Shown: positions 32,298 through 34,187 of the stretch, piece after piece
How positions within the stretch are numbered: position 1 is the first letter of the stretch
How the letters are laid out: each line of letters begins with the position of its first letter
Assembly (NCBI GenBank): GCA_964462585.1
Contig: CAYXAK010000012.1
Span: 1-34,187, forward strand
DNA length: 34,187 nt
From: Halarsenatibacter sp964462585
GTDB lineage: Bacteria; Bacillota; Halanaerobiia; Halanaerobiales; Halarsenatibacteraceae
Reading direction: 5' to 3'
Position numbers and translations under genes: made by a program
Notes under the pieces: model-generated
What the model saw: the letters and a program-made list of their open reading frames with translations, nothing else
Database searches by the model: none
What the model was told of the DNA's origin: nothing

Positions 32298-33290
32298 ATG
32301 GAAGACAGCGAAGCTGTACTGGAAATATCTGATCTCAAAACCTATTACCGGGTCATGAAAGGTGATGTTAAAGCGGTAGATGGCCTGAATTTCACCATTA
32401 AAAGAAGAGAAATTCTGGGGGTTGTAGGAGAATCAGGCTGCGGCAAGAGCACGCTGGCTTACTCCCTCATTTCTTTAGATAAACCTCTGCAGCATATATC
32501 TGGAGAGGCCAGACTTTTAGGACAGGATTTGATGCAGCTTTCCAAAAAGGAAAAAAGAAAACTTAAGCTGAAGAATATATCAATAATTCCCCAGTACGCT
32601 TTAGATGCCTTCAGTCCAACCAAGAAGATCAAGACTTTTATAAAAGATCTGGTCAAACAGCACGGGCGCCGTGCTGATAGGGATTTCATGAATAAGGTCA
32701 AAGAGAGATTTCAGATTGTCAACCTCTCTACTTCAGTTCTGAATCGATATGCGATGGAACTATCAGGAGGGATGAAACAGAGGGTGGTTATGCTGATATC
32801 CTCTATGCTCAATCCGGATTTATTGATAGCCGATGAAATAACCTCAGCTCTGGATGTAACTTCGCAGCGTTATGTTACAACATTACTGGCCGATCTCAGA
32901 GATGAGGGAATTATAGGTTCTGCCATTTTTATTTCCCATGATCTGGCCACCCTATATCAGATTGCAGATCGCATTCTGGTAATGTATGCCGGCCGTTTGG
33001 CTGAACTTGGAGGTGCAGATGAAATTGTCCATAATCCCCGCCACCCCTATTCACGAGCCCTGATCAGTTCTCTACCCCGGGTCGGTATTCAACACAAAGA
33101 TAGGAGATTAACAGGCATAAAAGGCACACCGCCGGATCTCACCGATATTGAAGAGGGCTGTCGATTTAGATTTCGCTGTCAGCATCGAACTTCAGAATGT
33201 GATGCTTCGCCGGAAATGGATCAGATCCAGCAGCGCCACTATATCAGATGTTGGAACTATAAGTCTCTGGGAAGTGATCAAAATGCGTAA
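32298..33290 (+). CDS. OppD/DppD-like ABC transporter ATPase
   Basis: A 330-residue ATPase. Walker A GESGCGKST is at 44-52, the signature is LSGGMKQRV, Walker B is LLIADEITSALD (Ile where Pro is usual after the catalytic Glu), and the H-loop is ISHDL. The C-terminal oligopeptide/dipeptide-type extension carries NPRHPYSRALISSLPRV and a cysteine cluster (GCRFRFRCQ, SECD, IRCW), the four cysteines that in related proteins can hold an iron-sulfur cluster. It starts three bases after the OppC-like stop and overlaps the next ATPase by 8 nt. Confidence 0.88.
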   Translation: MEDSEAVLEISDLKTYYRVMKGDVKAVDGLNFTIKRREILGVVGESGCGKSTLAYSLISLDKPLQHISGEARLLGQDLMQLSKKEKRKLKLKNISIIPQYALDAFSPTKKIKTFIKDLVKQHGRRADRDFMNKVKERFQIVNLSTSVLNRYAMELSGGMKQRVVMLISSMLNPDLLIADEITSALDVTSQRYVTTLLADLRDEGIIGSAIFISHDLATLYQIADRILVMYAGRLAELGGADEIVHNPRHPYSRALISSLPRVGIQHKDRRLTGIKGTPPDLTDIEEGCRFRFRCQHRTSECDASPEMDQIQQRHYIRCWNYKSLGSDQNA

Positions 33291-34187
33291 AAATAATGAA
33301 CCTATTCTGGAAGCCAAAGATCTGACAAAAATATATTCCAGCGGAATAATCAATAAAGAGTATACTGTAGCTGTAAATAATGCTTCTTTTGAACTTTATC
33401 CCGGAAAGGTGACTTCACTTGTCGGAGAGAGTGGCAGCGGAAAAACGACCATTGGCCGGCTGATTTTAAAATTAACCGAACCCAACTCGGGAAAGATTTT
33501 ATTTAAAGAAGAGGATATCACCGATATAGAGGGGAGAAGCAGCAAAAAAGACTATTATCGTCAAATTCAGGGGGTCTTTCAGGATCCATTTTCCTCCTTC
33601 AATCCCCTCTTTAAAATCAACCGGGTTTTCGACATGGTCTTCCGGGAATTTGAACTGGAGGCGGAAAACAAGGAAGAGCTCATCTCTCAGTCTCTTCAGG
33701 AAGTTAACTTAAATCCGGAGCGAATTTTAGATAAATATCCCCATCAGTTAAGCGGTGGTCAACTTCAGAGGCTTTTGATTGCCCGGGCCCTGCTCCTGGA
33801 TGTTGATATTCTGGTAGCCGATGAAATTATCAGCATGCTGGATGCTTCCACCAGGATGGGGGTTTTAAATCTGCTGGTCGATATCTGCCGGGATAAGGGA
33901 CTGGCTGTTTTATTTATCACCCATGATTTAAACCTGGGTTACTACCTCAGCGATGATACTCTAATCCTCCATGAGGGCAACCTGGTGGAAAGGGGGGCCA
34001 CCACTAAAGTTTATGAAAACCCCCGCCACCCCTATACCCAGATGTTATTTGAATCGGTTCCGGATATCGAGGAAAAGTGGGACCGCAGCGAGGAATTTAT
34101 TCCCGAACAGATCACAGAAGTTGTGGAAGAGTTTTATCAAAATAACCGGGAAGAAGGTTATAAAGAGGTAGAAAAGAATCATTACGT
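33283..34187 (+). CDS. OppF/DppF-like ABC transporter ATPase, runs off the window
   Basis: An ATG at 33283 overlaps the OppD-like stop by 8 nt and opens a frame of about 301 codons with no stop before the window ends. Walker A GESGSGKTT is at 48-56, Q-loop VFQDPFSSFNPLFKI, signature LSGGQLQR, Walker B ILVADEIISMLDAS (again Ile for Pro after Glu) and H-loop ITHDLN. The family's NPRHPYTQMLFESVP is near the 3' end. The usual final cysteine segment has not appeared by 34187, so it may be missing or just beyond the edge. It forms the second half of the ATPase pair for the beta-glucan oligosaccharide transporter. Confidence 0.87.
   Translation, partial: MRKNNEPILEAKDLTKIYSSGIINKEYTVAVNNASFELYPGKVTSLVGESGSGKTTIGRLILKLTEPNSGKILFKEEDITDIEGRSSKKDYYRQIQGVFQDPFSSFNPLFKINRVFDMVFREFELEAENKEELISQSLQEVNLNPERILDKYPHQLSGGQLQRLLIARALLLDVDILVADEIISMLDASTRMGVLNLLVDICRDKGLAVLFITHDLNLGYYLSDDTLILHEGNLVERGATTKVYENPRHPYTQMLFESVPDIEEKWDRSEEFIPEQITEVVEEFYQNNREEGYKEVEKNHY

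Noticed and set aside
1..34187. CRISPR arrays, tRNA or rRNA genes, transposases, phage genes
   Set aside because: No regularly spaced repeats, cloverleaf or CCA-type ends, rRNA motifs, or transposase or integrase domains were seen on either strand.

Overview
The window looks like a draft scaffold from a diderm, anaerobic, probably halophilic Firmicute; my best guess is the Halanaerobiales. Visible support: strong GGAGG ribosome sites with several TTG/GTG starts, many Asp/Glu-rich proteins, exported binding proteins with signal peptidase I-type sites instead of lipobox cysteines, and a LolA-like lipoprotein-sorting operon. Three 100-N gaps (1777-1876, 10794-10893, 25765-25864) interrupt it. 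The third is probably false, because the same 55 bases stand on both sides of it.

Layout. 51-1776: a DegT-type PLP aminotransferase and the start of a chromate transporter. 2113-4571: a fumarate reductase/succinate dehydrogenase flavoprotein and iron-sulfur pair with no visible membrane anchor. 4591-9539: promoter, TetR palindrome, TetR regulator, LolD/MacB-like ATPase, two FtsX/LolC-like permeases and a LolA-like exported protein, which reads as one lipoprotein or lipid export unit. 9631-10793: an M3-like metallopeptidase cut by a gap. 10894-13397: tungstate transporter tupABC, with an intrinsic terminator between tupA and tupB. 20331-13491 (minus strand): a complete, tightly overlapping trpEGDCFBA operon. 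Its leader carries a 5-nt-periodic series of (G/U)AG triplets followed by a terminator, which looks like TRAP-type attenuation. 20433-21884: glnA with a large 3' hairpin.

21941-34187 is a beta-1,3-glucan (laminarin-like) utilisation locus, visibly more AT-rich than the left part. It holds a LacI-type regulator, a large GH94/GH149/GH161-type cytoplasmic phosphorylase, a secreted GH16 glucanase, and a family-5 binding protein with its OppBCDF-like ABC transporter, whose last gene runs off the end. Three near-identical operators (GGGAGCGCTACC type) lie exactly 12 nt downstream of the -10 boxes of lacI, the phosphorylase-glucanase pair and the binding protein. Inferred scheme: the GH16 enzyme cleaves glucan outside, the ABC transporter imports oligosaccharides, the phosphorylase releases glucose-1-phosphate, and the LacI protein senses the sugar.

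The most unusual items are the GH16 enzyme, whose C-terminal strands precede its catalytic core (a natural circular permutation), and the TRAP-like trp leader.
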